Counted from the first letter of the stretch, positions 16,027 through 24,451 are shown. The stretch: 64,000 nt of DNA from Kitasatospora sp. MAP5-34 (GCF_029894335.1 NZ_JARXZC010000020.1:62001-126000); one strand, 5' to 3'. The notes: generated by a model not told the origin, from the sequence alone. Translations and numbers: made by a program.

Positions 16027-16572
16027 ATGACAGACGAGCCGGTGAAGGAGCGTCCGCGCCGCGCCCGGACGGCGGTGGTCGTGGCCGCCGTGCTGGCGGT
16101 GGCCGTCGGCGCGACGGTGCTGCTCTGGCCGGACCCGGGAACGAAGAAGGCCGCACTGCCGCACCCCCCGCCACCGCCCAGCACGTCGAGCACCCCGTCG
16201 CCGAGCCCGACGAAGGTGCTGCCGTACCCGTACTTCCTGCCGGGTACGTGCTTCGACCACCCGCAGCTGAGCACGGTGATCACCCGGGCCGAGGCCCGGC
16301 CGTGCGAGCAGCAGCACGACGGCGAGGCGATCTCGGACATCGTCCTGCCGGAGGGCCTGACCAGCGACACCCAGATCGGCCGGGCACTGCGCGAAGCCTG
16401 CAAGGCACCGCTCGCGCAGTGGGAGCAGCGCCAGGGCGGCGGCGGCCCGTACTACGGCTTCCCGCTCGGCCCCTACCTCCAGTACTACAAGGCGGGCCTG
16501 CGCGACGCCACCTGCACCATGACGGCCAGCGACCGGCAGGGCGGCCGGAAGCTGACGGGTCAGCTGCGTTAG
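16027..16572 (+). CDS. Membrane-anchored protein with a Cys-containing outer domain
   Basis: 181 residues: a basic cytosolic start, one membrane helix (ARTAVVVAAVLAVAVGATVL), a Pro/Ser/Thr linker, then an outer domain with four cysteines. The domain opens GTCFDHPQLSTV and contains ARPCEQQHDGEAIS, the layout of septum-formation-like domains (Cys pairs flanking a CxxxHxxE element). AGGGGGACGG lies upstream of the ATG. Function unknown. It is divergent from the EspC-like gene and 15 bases before the next gene, so the two are probably co-transcribed. Confidence 0.7.
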   Translation: MTDEPVKERPRRARTAVVVAAVLAVAVGATVLLWPDPGTKKAALPHPPPPPSTSSTPSPSPTKVLPYPYFLPGTCFDHPQLSTVITRAEARPCEQQHDGEAISDIVLPEGLTSDTQIGRALREACKAPLAQWEQRQGGGGPYYGFPLGPYLQYYKAGLRDATCTMTASDRQGGRKLTGQLR

Positions 16573-16587
16573 GTCTATCTTGACGGG

Positions 16588-17223
16588 ATGTCGAACTTCG
16601 CCCGTACGGAACGTCAGCGGCTCGCCGGACTGCTCGCGACGGCCGGCCCCGACGCCCCGACCCTCTGCGCGGGCTGGACCACCAGGGACCTGGCCGCCCA
16701 CCTGGTGCTGCGGGAGCGGCGGGCCGACGCGGCGCCCGGAATCCGGGTGAAGGCACTCGCGGGCTGGACGGCGAAGGTGCAGGCGGGCTACGCGGCGCGC
16801 CCGTACGAGGAGTTGGTACGGGTCTTCCGCTCGGGGCCGCCCCGGCTCTCGCCGTTCGCGCTGCGCGCGGTGGACGAGGCCGCGAACACCGTGGAGTACT
16901 TCGTGCACGCGGAGGACGTCCGGCGGGCGGGCGCGTGGGAGCCGCAGCAGGTCACAGCAGAGCTGGCCGACGCACTCTGGAAGCGGCTGCCGCTGCTGGC
17001 CCGCTTCGAGGCCGGTCGGCGAACTCCGGCACAACTGGTACTGCGCACCCCGGACGGCCGGAGCCTGACCGTCGCCCACAAGACCGGGCCGACGGTCCAG
17101 ATCACGGGCGAGCCGGGCGAGTTGGTGCTCTTCGCCTTCGGCCGGGGCAAGCAGGCCGACCTCCAGGCGGACGGACCGGCCGAGGCCGTGGCGGCACTAC
17201 GCGCAGCACTGCCACTGCCGTAG
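16588..17223 (+). CDS. TIGR03085-type DinB-fold protein (mycothiol-dependent isomerase-like)
   Basis: 211 residues. The N-terminal four-helix DinB/MDMPI domain contains TLCAGWTTRDLAAHLVLRER with the first metal-ligand His, and EYFVHAEDVRRA with the second His. The C-terminal part (LVLRTPDGRSLTV) is the usual small alpha/beta domain. Relatives bind metal and use mycothiol as cofactor in isomerisation or detoxification. The substrate of this subfamily is unknown. GACGGG lies just before the ATG. Confidence 0.85.
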   Translation: MSNFARTERQRLAGLLATAGPDAPTLCAGWTTRDLAAHLVLRERRADAAPGIRVKALAGWTAKVQAGYAARPYEELVRVFRSGPPRLSPFALRAVDEAANTVEYFVHAEDVRRAGAWEPQQVTAELADALWKRLPLLARFEAGRRTPAQLVLRTPDGRSLTVAHKTGPTVQITGEPGELVLFAFGRGKQADLQADGPAEAVAALRAALPLP

Positions 17224-17236
17224 GCAGCCGCCCCGA

Positions 17237-17517
17237 CTACCTGAGCGGATCCTGCGGCGGGCCGGGCTTCCCGGACGGCGGAGGCGGATTCGCAGGACCG
17301 GGCGGCGGCGCGGGCTTACCCCCGGGCAGGTTCGTCGGCGCCTGCGACGGGGACGCTGCGGGCTCAGTGTGCGCTCCCCACCCTCGACATCCTCCGGAGC
17401 GCCCGGAGACGGCGGCGAGCAGGCGGGCGGCCGGTTGCCCTCCCGGGGCCCCTTCGTTCCACGCCTACCTCCCGGCCAGGACGGCCCCTTGGCACCCGGC
17501 GGCGGTGTCCGGCTCAC
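17237..17517 (-). pseudogene. Possible frameshifted proline-rich small gene
   Basis: The 316-base gap between two genes keeps GC-rich third positions but no intact frame. From a GTG at 17517 the reading MSRTPPPGAKGP... PGAPEDVEGGERT looks coding for about 50 codons and then turns Arg-rich. In another frame the sequence continues as EPAASPSQAPTNLPGGKPAP and a proline-rich tail to a TAG at 17237. An ATG at 17530, nine bases past the phosphatase-like stop, is in frame with this tail but meets a TAG after 21 codons. A decayed or mis-sequenced disordered protein is the simplest reading. It could also be non-coding. Confidence 0.3.
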
Positions 17518-17539
17518 GGTGCTTCCTCATTCCTGTCGG

Positions 17540-18373
17540 TCACAGTCGCAAGAGATCGCCACGAATATCACAGTCCTGGCTTCCGGTGCGGATCATCGAC
17601 ATCAGCTGCCCGTGGGTTTCGGCGTCGGCGGCCACGACAAGTCCACGGCCTGCCTGGCCGATCGGGGCACCGTCGATCCCGGTGACCACACAGCCGGCGG
17701 CCTGGCACAGGGCGATGCCGGCGGCGAAATGCACGCTCCCGGACAGGTCGCCGCCGTCGGTGACGTACGCGGCGCGCTTACCGGCGGCGACCCAGGCCAA
17801 CGCCAGCGTCGTGGACACGACTCGCGGCCGGAACCGCTCGACGAACCCGGGGTGCGCCAGCAGGTCCACGGCCCGGAAGCCGGGCGCGCTCGGGAAGGGC
17901 GGATCCAGGTTGACATCCACCAACCGGGTGGCGGACGTGGGCGCCAGCTGTGCCTCGGTCCCGTCGTGCCGAACCCTGGCGGTCTCACCGTCGGTGAAGA
18001 ACACCTCGCCGCTGAACGGGTCGGCCACCGCCGCCGCCCCGCCGCGCAGTGCCACGTTGACGGCTACCAGCATGTTGCCGACGGCGTAGTTCAGCGTGCC
18101 GCACAAGGGATCCACCAACCACTGGCGCACAACTCCGGCGGCACCCTGCTGCCCGCCCTCCTCGCCGAGCACCGCATCATCGGGCCGAGCGGCACGGATG
18201 ACGCCGAGGATCGTCTTCTCCGCCTCGACATCGGCGGCGGTGGCGAAGTCCCCCGCGCCCTTGTCGATCCGCGTGAGCCGCCGGCCGTACAGGTCGCGCA
18301 CCACGTCCGCGCCGGCACGTGCCGCAGCTATCGCAACGCCGGCATCGTCAAGGCTCGCGCATGAGTTGATCAT
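17540..18373 (-). CDS. Inositol-monophosphatase-family protein with altered metal site
   Basis: 277 residues. DKGAGDFATAADVEAE, LGEEGG (the Glu ligand) and WLVDPLCGTLNYA align with the family. However, the second metal-binding Asp of the DPxDG motif is Cys (DPLCG), and the C-terminal W-D-x-A-A-G element reads SVHFAAG. At least two Li/Mg-ligand positions therefore differ, so ordinary phosphatase activity is doubtful. It ends the his operon 110 bases after hisF, a place where a histidinol-phosphate phosphatase (HisN type) would be expected. The start is the ATG of MINSCASLDD, with no strong ribosome site. Confidence 0.75.
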   Translation of the reverse strand: MINSCASLDDAGVAIAAARAGADVVRDLYGRRLTRIDKGAGDFATAADVEAEKTILGVIRAARPDDAVLGEEGGQQGAAGVVRQWLVDPLCGTLNYAVGNMLVAVNVALRGGAAAVADPFSGEVFFTDGETARVRHDGTEAQLAPTSATRLVDVNLDPPFPSAPGFRAVDLLAHPGFVERFRPRVVSTTLALAWVAAGKRAAYVTDGGDLSGSVHFAAGIALCQAAGCVVTGIDGAPIGQAGRGLVVAADAETHGQLMSMIRTGSQDCDIRGDLLRL

Positions 18374-18483
18374 GTCGTGCAGAATATCGGCCGGGCTCTG
18401 CTCGTCGTGGGGAAGCGCCGAACCCCCGCACCGCTCCCCACGCCCGGTCAAGGGCCTGGAGCAGTACGGGGGTTCAGATTGGT

Positions 18484-19254
18484 CTACCGAACAGGGTGGC
18501 CGGCCTCGCGGAGAGCGGTCTTGACCTCGCCGATGCGCAGGTCGCCGAAGTGGAAGACGCTGGCGGCGAGGACCGCGTCGGCGCCGGCCTCGACGGCCGG
18601 GGCGAAGTCGGCGAGCCTGCCGGCTCCGCCGGAGGCGATGACGGGGACGGAGACGGCCTTGCGGACGGCGCGGATCATCTCCAGATCGTAGCCGTCCTTG
18701 GTGCCGTCGGCGTCCATCGAGTTGAGCAGGATCTCGCCCGCGCCCAACTCCGCTGCGCGGCCCGCCCATTCGACGGCGTCCAGGCCGGTGCCCTGACGGC
18801 CGCCGTGCGTGGTGACCTCGTAGCCGGAGGCCGTCTCGGTGCCCGGCGGGCAGCGGCGGGCGTCCACCGAGAGCACCAGGACCTGGCGGCCGAAGCGCTG
18901 GGCGATCTCGCGGATCAGCTCCGGCCGGGCGATGGCGGCGGTGTTGACGCCGACCTTGTCCGCGCCGGCCCGCAACAGCCGGTTGACGTCCTCGACAGCG
19001 CGGATGCCGCCGCCGACGGTGAGCGGGATGAATACCTGCTCGGCGGTGCGGCGGACCACGTCGTAGGTGGTCTCCCGGTCGCCGGAGGAGGCGGTGATGT
19101 CGAGGAAGGTCAACTCGTCGGCGCCCTCGGCGTCGTAGAGCTTGGCCATCTCGACCGGGTCACCGGCGTCGCGCAGGTTCTGGAAGTTGACGCCCTTGAC
19201 CACCCGGCCGTTGTCGACGTCGAGGCAGGGGATCACACGTACTGCGAGGGTCAC
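18484..19254 (-). CDS. hisF: Imidazole glycerol phosphate synthase, cyclase subunit
   Basis: Uses ammonia from HisH to make imidazole glycerol phosphate and AICAR. 256 residues. The catalytic Asp residues are in CLDVDNGRVVKG and LNSMDADGTKDGYD; phosphate loops are GGGIRAVEDV and ASGGAG. The GTG start with GGAAGG six bases upstream overlaps the ridA stop as GTGA. A much longer open frame continues upstream but reads ridA and priA out of frame. Confidence 0.96.
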   Translation of the reverse strand: MTLAVRVIPCLDVDNGRVVKGVNFQNLRDAGDPVEMAKLYDAEGADELTFLDITASSGDRETTYDVVRRTAEQVFIPLTVGGGIRAVEDVNRLLRAGADKVGVNTAAIARPELIREIAQRFGRQVLVLSVDARRCPPGTETASGYEVTTHGGRQGTGLDAVEWAGRAAELGAGEILLNSMDADGTKDGYDLEMIRAVRKAVSVPVIASGGAGRLADFAPAVEAGADAVLAASVFHFGDLRIGEVKTALREAGHPVR

Positions 19255-19742
19255 GACTTGCCTTCCAAGGGCTGTGCGAGAGGTTGGGCGAGCGGCTGTG
19301 ACAACGGCTGGGCGAGCGAGGTTGCAAGCCCGGGGCGGTGGGCCTCGATCTCGACCTCGACCATCATCCGGGAGTCGATCAGGCCCTCGACCACGACCAT
19401 GGTCGACACCGGGCGGATCGCGTCGAAGAGCTTCTTGTGCGCCCGGCCGACCTCGTCGGTGTCCCGGACGTGGGTGAGGTACATCCGGGTGCGGATCACG
19501 TCGGCGGGCGAAAGCCCGTACTGGGCCAGGGCTTTGAACGCCACACCGAACGCGGCCAGTGCCTGGTTGTACGGATCGCCCTCGTGCTGGACCATCCCGT
19601 CGTCCCAGGCGGTGGTACCCGCCACGTAGACGAAGTCCCCGGCCGTCACGGCGCGGGCGAAGCCGAACTGGTCCTCCCAGGGGGACGTGCCGGAGACCCA
19701 GTGGGTGCGCGGGTTCGGTGTGACGGCCGGGTGCTCGGTCAT
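19251..19742 (-). CDS. RidA/YjgF-family enamine/imine deaminase
   Basis: 163 residues. The core reads FARAVTAGDFVYVAGTTAWD, then ADVIRTRMYLTHVRDTDEVG, then STMVVVEGLIDSRMMVEVEI, with the Arg that binds the carboxylate of the imine at the usual place. The last 30 residues are an unusual SLAQPLSQPLAQPLAQPLEG repeat, longer than the family norm of about 130. ATGA overlaps with priA upstream and GTGA with hisF downstream show co-translation. It probably clears reactive enamines that inhibit PLP enzymes such as HisC and TrpB. Confidence 0.9.
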   Translation of the reverse strand: MTEHPAVTPNPRTHWVSGTSPWEDQFGFARAVTAGDFVYVAGTTAWDDGMVQHEGDPYNQALAAFGVAFKALAQYGLSPADVIRTRMYLTHVRDTDEVGRAHKKLFDAIRPVSTMVVVEGLIDSRMMVEVEIEAHRPGLATSLAQPLSQPLAQPLAQPLEGKS

Positions 19743-20464
19743 CGGGATACAGCCTCCAGGGCCTCTTCGAGGGTGAACTTCTGCTCGTAGAGGGCCTTGC
19801 CCACAATGGCGCCCTCGACACCTGCGGCGACGAGCGTGGCGATGGCGCGCAGGTCATCGAGCGAGGAGACGCCGCCGCTGGCGACCACGGGCTTGTCGGT
19901 GGCGGCGCATACGTTGCCCAGCAGCTCCAGGTTGGGGCCGGTGAGGGTGCCGTCGCGGTTGACGTCGGTGACGACGTACCGGGCGCAGCCCTCGGAGTCG
20001 AGGCGGGCCAGCACCTCGTAGAGGTCGCCGCCGTCGCGGGTCCAGCCACGGCCGCGCAGGGTGGTGCCGACCACGTCGAGGCCGACGGCGATCTGGTCGC
20101 CGTGCTCGGCGATGACCTTGGCGACCCACTCGGGGCTCTCCAAGGCGGCGGTGCCGAGGTTGACCCGGGTGCAGCCGGTGGCGAGGGCGGCGGCGAGCGA
20201 CTCGTCGTCGCGGATGCCGCCGGAGAGCTCGACCTTGATGTCGAGCGCACCGGTGACCTCGCGCAGCAGGTCACGGTTGGTGCCGGTGCCGAAGGCGGCG
20301 TCCAGGTCGACCAGGTGCAGCCACTCGGCGCCGGCGTTCTGCCAGGCCAGCGCAGCCGCAAGGGGCTCGCCGAAGGAGGTCTCGGTGCCGGACGCGCCCT
20401 TGACCAGGCGGACGGCCTGGCCGGCCCGGACGTCGACGGCGGGGAGGAGTTCGAGGCGGCTCAT
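19739..20464 (-). CDS. priA: Bifunctional phosphoribosyl isomerase A (HisA/TrpF)
   Basis: One enzyme for two Amadori isomerisations: ProFAR in histidine synthesis and PRA in tryptophan synthesis. 241 residues. The general acid/base Asp residues are in LPAVDVRAGQAVRL and YVVTDVNRDGT. The flexible loop GRGWTRDGGDLYEVL with Arg/Trp is the PriA trait that lets the barrel accept both substrates. The trp and his genes in this window lack trpF, which fits. The start MSRLELLP is standard. Confidence 0.95.
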   Translation of the reverse strand: MSRLELLPAVDVRAGQAVRLVKGASGTETSFGEPLAAALAWQNAGAEWLHLVDLDAAFGTGTNRDLLREVTGALDIKVELSGGIRDDESLAAALATGCTRVNLGTAALESPEWVAKVIAEHGDQIAVGLDVVGTTLRGRGWTRDGGDLYEVLARLDSEGCARYVVTDVNRDGTLTGPNLELLGNVCAATDKPVVASGGVSSLDDLRAIATLVAAGVEGAIVGKALYEQKFTLEEALEAVSR

Positions 20465-20502
20465 GGAGTTACAACTCTCCAGGTCTCAGAGGGTGTCGAG
20501 GA

Positions 20503-21138
20503 TCAGAGGGTGTTGACCCAGTTGGTCAGCAGGGCGGCACCGGCGTCGCCGGACTTCTCGGGATGGAACTGGGTGGCCCAGAGCGGGCCGTTCTCGACTG
20601 CGGCGACGAACGGCTGCCCGTGGGTGGTCCAGCTGACCAGCGGCGCGTTGATCTTCTCGTTGGTCACCTCCAGCTCCCAGTTCCGGACGCCGTAGGAGTG
20701 CACGAAGTAGAAGCGCTCGTCGTCCGGGAGCCCGGCGAACATCCGGCTGCCCTCGGGCCTGACCACGGTGTTCCAGCCCATGTGCGGGACGATCGGCGCG
20801 TCAAGCGGCTCGACCGCGCCGGGCCACTCGTCGCAGCCTGCGGTCTCGACACCGTGCTCGACGCCGCGCTCGAACAGGATCTGCATGCCGACGCAGATGC
20901 CGAGCACCGGACGCCCGCCCGCGAGCCGGCGTCCGATGATCACATCGCCGCGGACGGCCTTCAACCCGCGCATGCACGCCTCGAAGGCGCCGACGCCGGG
21001 GACGAGCAGACCGTCCGCGTCGAGTGCGGTCTGGAAGTCGGAGCTGACGGTGACCGTCGCACCCGTGCGCTCGACGGCGCGCTGGGCGGAGCGGAGGTTG
21101 CCCGACCCGTAGTCGAACACCACGACGTTCTTTGACAT
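20503..21138 (-). CDS. hisH: Imidazole glycerol phosphate synthase, glutamine amidotransferase subunit
   Basis: Supplies ammonia to HisF. 211 residues. It opens VVVFDYGSGNLRS; the nucleophile Cys is in LGICVGMQILFERG, and the catalytic His-Glu pair in ATQFHPEKSGDAG. The long GVETAGCDEWPGAVEPLD insertion is usual for actinomycetes. It lies 21 bases downstream of the small membrane gene and 38 bases upstream of priA. Confidence 0.96.
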   Translation of the reverse strand: MSKNVVVFDYGSGNLRSAQRAVERTGATVTVSSDFQTALDADGLLVPGVGAFEACMRGLKAVRGDVIIGRRLAGGRPVLGICVGMQILFERGVEHGVETAGCDEWPGAVEPLDAPIVPHMGWNTVVRPEGSRMFAGLPDDERFYFVHSYGVRNWELEVTNEKINAPLVSWTTHGQPFVAAVENGPLWATQFHPEKSGDAGAALLTNWVNTL

Positions 21139-21159
21139 GGGAATTCCGGGTTCCAGTCT

Positions 21160-21312
21160 CTAGAGGCGCATGACGCCGGCGCCGAGGCACATCACCGCGC
21201 CGATCGCGAGCACGGCGATGACGCCCTTGGGCAGCTTCTGCTTCCAGAAGGAGATGACGCCGCCGGCCAGGAAGAGCCCGACGATGATCAGCAGTGTTGC
21301 GGCTTTGCTCAC
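21160..21312 (-). CDS. Small conserved membrane protein in the his operon
   Basis: 50 residues from a GTG that overlaps the hisB stop as GTGA, with AAGGG upstream. Two membrane helices (ATLLIIVGLFLAGGVISFW and GVIAVLAIGAVMCLGAGVM) flank a short basic loop (KQKLPK). A longer frame starting at 21405 would read across hisB and is rejected. Its place between hisB and hisH, with coupled translation, argues for a real gene. No role in histidine synthesis is known to me. Confidence 0.75.
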   Translation of the reverse strand: MSKAATLLIIVGLFLAGGVISFWKQKLPKGVIAVLAIGAVMCLGAGVMRL

Positions 21313-21902
21313 AGCGCACCCTTGGTCGAGGGGAGGATGCCCGCCGCGCGCGGGTCGCGCTCGGAGGCGTAGCGCAGAGCACGCGCGAGGGCCTTGAACT
21401 GGCACTCGACGATGTGGTGCGCGTTGCGACCGTACGGTACGTGCACGTGCAGCGCGATGGCGGCCTGGGCGACGAAGGACTCGAGTATGTGCCGGGTCAT
21501 CGTGGTGTCGTACGAGCCGATCATGGGCGCCATGCCCTCGGGCTCGGTGTGCACCAGGTACGGGCGGCCGGAGAGGTCCACGGTGACCTGGGCGAGCGAC
21601 TCGTCCAGCGGGACGGTGCAGTTGCCGAAGCGGTAGATGCCGACCTTGTCGCCGAGCGCCTGCTTGAAGGCGGCGCCGAGCGCGAGGGCGGTGTCCTCGA
21701 TGGTGTGGTGGGTGTCGATGTGCAGGTCGCCGTCGGTCTTGATGGTGAGGTCGAAGAGTCCGTGGCGGCCGAGCTGGTCGAGCATGTGGTCGTAGAACCC
21801 GACGCCCGTGGAGATGTCGGTCTTGCCGGTGCCGTCGAGGTCGATCTCGACGAGGACCGAGGTCTCCTTGGTGGTGCGCTCAACGCGTCCGATGCGGGTC
21901 AT
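21309..21902 (-). CDS. hisB: Imidazoleglycerol-phosphate dehydratase
   Basis: 197 residues, monofunctional (no phosphatase domain, as in actinomycetes). The duplicated metal-binding halves show HHTIEDTALALGAAFKQAL and HHIVECQFKALARAL; FYDHMLDQLGRHG is the first-half signature. It starts seven bases after hisC. Confidence 0.96.
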   Translation of the reverse strand: MTRIGRVERTTKETSVLVEIDLDGTGKTDISTGVGFYDHMLDQLGRHGLFDLTIKTDGDLHIDTHHTIEDTALALGAAFKQALGDKVGIYRFGNCTVPLDESLAQVTVDLSGRPYLVHTEPEGMAPMIGSYDTTMTRHILESFVAQAAIALHVHVPYGRNAHHIVECQFKALARALRYASERDPRAAGILPSTKGAL

Positions 21903-21908
21903 GCGGGT

Positions 21909-23057
21909 CTACAGCTCCTGAGTAGCAGTGCGCGCGGAGCGCGCTCCGGCAAGGGTGGTGGTGGGCGACGGGAGGGAGGTGCGGACGGCGTCCAGGAAGG
22001 CGTCGTTCTCGGCGGGCGTGCCCGCCGTGACGCGCAGCCGTCCGGGCACGCCGTTGTCGCGGACCAGGACGCCCCGGTCGAGGATCGCCTGCCACATGGC
22101 GTGGGTGTCGGCGAAGCGGCCGAACTGGATGAAGTTGGCGTCGGAGTCGGTGACTTCGAGCCCGAGGCCGCGCAGCGCGTCCACCAGCCGGTCGCGCTCG
22201 GCCTTCAGCCGCTCGACGTACCCGAGCAGGGTGTCGGTGTGCTCCAGGCAGGCGAGCGCCGTCGCCTGGGTGACGGCCGAGAGGTGGTACGGCAGCCGGA
22301 CGAGCTGCACGGCGTCCACCACGGCCGGGTCGGCGGCCAGGTAGCCGAGCCGCAACCCGGCGGCGCCGAAGGCCTTGGACATCGTGCGGGTGACCACCAG
22401 GTGCGGGCGGCCTTCGAGCATCGGCAGCAGCGAGGCGCGGTGCGAGAACTCGACGTACGCCTCGTCCACGATCACCATGGTCGGCTTCACGGCCTGCGCG
22501 GCGTCGTAGAGCGCGAGCACGGTCTCGGCGGCGACGGCGGTGCCGGTCGGGTTGTTCGGCGAGCAGACGAAGACCACGTCCGGGCGGTGCTCGCGCAGCG
22601 CGACCAACGCGGCGTCGAGGTCGACGGTGAAGTCCTCGCGGCGCGGGCCGGAGATCCAAGTCGTGCCGGTGCCACGGGAGATGAGCGCGTGCATCGAGTA
22701 CGAGGGCTCGAAGCCGAGCGCACTGCGACCCGGCCCGCCGAAGGTCTGCAGCAGCTGCTGCAGCACCTCGTTGGAGCCGTTCGCCGCCCACACCTGCTCG
22801 CGGGCGACGGCGAAGCCCGTCGTCCGGGTCAGGTACGCCGCCAGGCCCTCGCGCAGCTCGACCGCGTCGCGGTCGGGGTAGCGGTTGAGGTTGCGGGCCG
22901 CCTCGGCGACGCGCTCGGCGATCCGGGCGACCAGCGGCTCGGGCAGCGGGTACGGGTTCTCGTTGGTGTTCAGCTGGACGGGGACGTCCAACTGCGGTGC
23001 ACCGTACGGGGACTGTCCGCGCAGCTCGTCGCGGATCGGGAGATCGTCAATGTTCAC
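21909..23057 (-). CDS. hisC: Histidinol-phosphate aminotransferase
   Basis: PLP enzyme of fold type I, 382 residues. The Schiff-base Lys is in TRTMSKAFGAAGLRLGY. VCSPNNPTG and the C-terminal Arg (VPGRLRVTAGTPAEND) bind the substrate. The GTG start overlaps the hisD stop as GTGA. The C-terminal 20 residues run slightly past the usual end. Confidence 0.96.
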   Translation of the reverse strand: MNIDDLPIRDELRGQSPYGAPQLDVPVQLNTNENPYPLPEPLVARIAERVAEAARNLNRYPDRDAVELREGLAAYLTRTTGFAVAREQVWAANGSNEVLQQLLQTFGGPGRSALGFEPSYSMHALISRGTGTTWISGPRREDFTVDLDAALVALREHRPDVVFVCSPNNPTGTAVAAETVLALYDAAQAVKPTMVIVDEAYVEFSHRASLLPMLEGRPHLVVTRTMSKAFGAAGLRLGYLAADPAVVDAVQLVRLPYHLSAVTQATALACLEHTDTLLGYVERLKAERDRLVDALRGLGLEVTDSDANFIQFGRFADTHAMWQAILDRGVLVRDNGVPGRLRVTAGTPAENDAFLDAVRTSLPSPTTTLAGARSARTATQEL

Positions 23058-24361
23058 GAGCCGGGTACCGTCCAGTCGAAGCGGGCGCGGATGGCGTCAC
23101 CGTGGCCGGGCAGGTCCTCGGCGTTGGCGAGGTTGACCACGTGCGCGGCGACGTCGGCGAGGGCCTCGCGCGAGTAGTCGACGACGTGGATGCCGCGCAG
23201 GAAGGACTGCACCGACAGACCGGACGAGTGGCAGGCACAACCACCGGTCGGCAGCACGTGGTTGGACCCGGCGGCGTAGTCGCCGAGCGAGACCGGCGCG
23301 TACGGGCCGATGAAGATCGCGCCCGCGTTGAACACCCGGGCGGCGACGGCGCGCGCGTCCCGGGTCTGGATCTCCAGGTGCTCGGCGGCGTACGCGTTGA
23401 CGACGGCGAGGCCCTGCTCGAGGTCGTCCACCAGCACGATGCCGGACTGCCGCCCGCCGAGCGCCTCGGTGACGCGCTCGCGGTGCTTGGTCTTCGCCAC
23501 CTGCGACGCGAGCTCGGCCTCGACCGCGTCGGCCAGCGCGAGCGAGTCGGTGACCAGCACAGAGGCGGCCATCGGGTCGTGCTCGGCCTGGCTGATCAGG
23601 TCCGCGGCGACGTCGCACGGCGAGGCGCTGTCGTCGGCGAGCACGGCGATCTCGGTCGGCCCGGCCTCGGCGTCGATGCCGATCCGGCCCTTGAGCAGGC
23701 GCTTCGCGGCGGCGACGTAGATGTTGCCCGGGCCCGTCACCAGGTTGACGCGGGCGCACTCCTCGGTGCCGTACGCGAACATCGCGATCGCCTGGGCGCC
23801 GCCCGCCGCGTACACCTCGGTGACGCCGAGCAGCGCGCAGGCCGCCAGGATCGTCGGGTGCACGGACCCGCCGAACGCCTTCTGCGGCGGCGACGTGACG
23901 GCGATGCCGGGCACCCCGGCCTCCTGCGCCGGGACGACGTTCATCACGACGGAGGACGGGTAGACCGCCAGCCCGCCCGGCACGTACAGCCCGACCCGTT
24001 CGACCGGCACCCAGCGCTCGGCGACCGTGCCGCCCGGCACCACCTGCGTGGTGTGGTCGGTACGGCGCTGCTCGCGGTGGACCAGCCGGGCGCGGCGGAT
24101 CGACTCCTCCAGCGCGGCGCGCACCTTCGGGTCGAGCGTCTCCAGCGCGGCCTTGATCTCGGCCTCGGGGACTCGGGTGGTGGTCAGCGTCACGCCGTCG
24201 AAGCGTTCGGTGATCTCGATCAGCGCCGCGACACCGCGATGGCGTACGTCCTCGCAGATGGGCCGCACCTTCTCCAGGGCGGCTTCCACGTCGAACTCAG
24301 CTCGGGGCAGCACGTCACGCGGGTCATCGAGGGAGCCGCGCAGGTCGATTCGAGAGATCAC
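23054..24361 (-). CDS. hisD: Histidinol dehydrogenase
   Basis: Last two oxidations to histidine. 435 residues with the usual zinc ligands (QAEHDPMAAS, ATGGCACHSSGLSVQ region), the NAD-site motif VTGPGNIYVAAAKR and GPTEIAVLADDSASP. The GTG start has no ribosome site but lies six bases after a TACACT box, so the transcript may be leaderless. It is the first gene of the his operon, divergent from the gene at 24452. Confidence 0.96.
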   Translation of the reverse strand: MISRIDLRGSLDDPRDVLPRAEFDVEAALEKVRPICEDVRHRGVAALIEITERFDGVTLTTTRVPEAEIKAALETLDPKVRAALEESIRRARLVHREQRRTDHTTQVVPGGTVAERWVPVERVGLYVPGGLAVYPSSVVMNVVPAQEAGVPGIAVTSPPQKAFGGSVHPTILAACALLGVTEVYAAGGAQAIAMFAYGTEECARVNLVTGPGNIYVAAAKRLLKGRIGIDAEAGPTEIAVLADDSASPCDVAADLISQAEHDPMAASVLVTDSLALADAVEAELASQVAKTKHRERVTEALGGRQSGIVLVDDLEQGLAVVNAYAAEHLEIQTRDARAVAARVFNAGAIFIGPYAPVSLGDYAAGSNHVLPTGGCACHSSGLSVQSFLRGIHVVDYSREALADVAAHVVNLANAEDLPGHGDAIRARFDWTVPGS

Positions 24362-24373
24362 AGAGCCAGTGTA
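24359..24373 (-). promoter_or_regulatory. Candidate leaderless promoter of hisD (-10 box TACACT)
   Basis: On the minus strand TACACT (24373-24368) fits the TAnnnT -10 consensus and is followed by six bases and the hisD GTG, so transcription would begin at or next to the start codon. No purine-rich ribosome site is present in the short space. The -35 region is weak. Confidence 0.45.
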
Positions 24374-24451
24374 AGGAGTAGCCGGAATCGCACGCCCCGC
24401 ATTTCAGTCCGTGATACGACATGCGAGACGGATCACGCTCAGGGGGAGCTC

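Noticed and set aside
18484..20361. 625-codon frame that contains hisF at its end
   Set aside because: The upstream part reads ridA and priA in a wrong frame; hisF starts at its own GTG with a ribosome site.
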